From Alicyclobacillus suci (lineage in GTDB: Bacteria > Bacillota > Bacilli > Alicyclobacillales > Alicyclobacillaceae), in contig NZ_JAFMTW010000014.1 of the NCBI RefSeq assembly GCF_017329615.1, forward strand, positions 29,521 to 93,520: a DNA stretch of 64,000 bases, in the 5' to 3' direction. Made by a program: the position numbers and the translations under genes. Under the pieces are notes generated by a model that was given only the letters and a program-made list of their open reading frames with translations, was not told the DNA's origin and made no database searches. Shown here piece by piece: positions 63,951 to 64,000 of the stretch (position 1 is the first letter of the stretch; every line of letters begins with the position of its first letter).

Positions 63951-64000
63951 ATGAAAAAGGACTTCACCCCAACCTTCGAGAAGATTTCAAGTGACCAAAC
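63951..64000 (+). CDS. Start of an unidentified gene (cut by window end)
   Basis: ATG 63951 is preceded by AAGGGGTG about 7 bases upstream. Only 16 residues are visible, MKKDFTPTFEKISSDQ, too few to name a family. The ribosome site and basic start support a real gene. Confidence 0.55.
   Translation, partial: MKKDFTPTFEKISSDQ

Overview
The window reads as chromosome of an endospore-forming, aerobic Gram-positive bacterium of the order Bacillales. Base composition is close to balanced, and the gene content fits the Alicyclobacillaceae better than Bacillus proper; this placement is inferred from gene content, with no database search. Spore markers are two CotF-type coat genes next to a zinc alcohol dehydrogenase (the arrangement seen around adhB in B. 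subtilis) and a YjcZ-type mini-protein. Firmicute signatures are HelD, a T-box leader, strong AGGAGG ribosome sites, and GTG/TTG starts in about a third of the genes. I see no rRNA, tRNA, CRISPR array, prophage or complete insertion sequence.

Layout. 0-5.8 kb: two tandem MFS exporters (the first cut by the window edge), uvsE, and a LacI regulator with a GH2-like protein that has lost both catalytic glutamates. 6-15 kb: helD, corA, an acyl-CoA synthetase, a CDP-alcohol phosphotransferase, an Asp-box lipoprotein, an isochorismatase-type hydrolase and trmB. 15-20 kb: a leftward run of gluQ, HAD phosphatase, Gfo/Idh/MocA oxidoreductase and aldehyde dehydrogenase. 20-31 kb: aldo/keto reductase, a frameshifted FTR1 iron permease, a thioredoxin-like protein, a second Asp-box lipoprotein, the CotF-CotF-Adh spore operon, an MFS protein, yjcZ, small unknown genes including a possible cysteine-rich peptide gene, a yqjF-like gene and a FAD/Rieske oxidoreductase. 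31-36.9 kb: yhcX-type amidohydrolase, tex and proC.

37-41 kb holds the most coherent functional module: sulfotransferase, APS kinase, ATP sulfurylase and PAP phosphatase, i.e. make PAPS, use PAPS, clear PAP, with no PAPS reductase nearby. At 41.6-43.6 kb a catalase gene diverges from a PerR/Fur-family regulator around a 17-bp palindrome. At 43.7-44.8 kb an HxlR regulator diverges from a YceI protein around a 7+7 bp inverted repeat.

45-56 kb carries housekeeping and stress genes (UPF0178, ABC ATPase, NamA, DEAD-box helicase, APC permease, ABC-F, NCS2 uracil-type permease) and a chorismate mutase under a T-box leader whose specifier reads UUC (Phe). 56-63.4 kb holds msrA, trxA, tag, pepF and a fatty-acid degradation group (acyl-CoA ligase, enoyl-CoA hydratase, GntR/FCD regulator) with a full-consensus CcpA cre site upstream. 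The last 600 bases are mostly non-coding and end in the first codons of an unidentified gene.

Most intergenic gaps between convergent genes contain a clear hairpin terminator. Start codons below were moved from the longest reading frame wherever a ribosome-binding site and family length pointed to an internal start.
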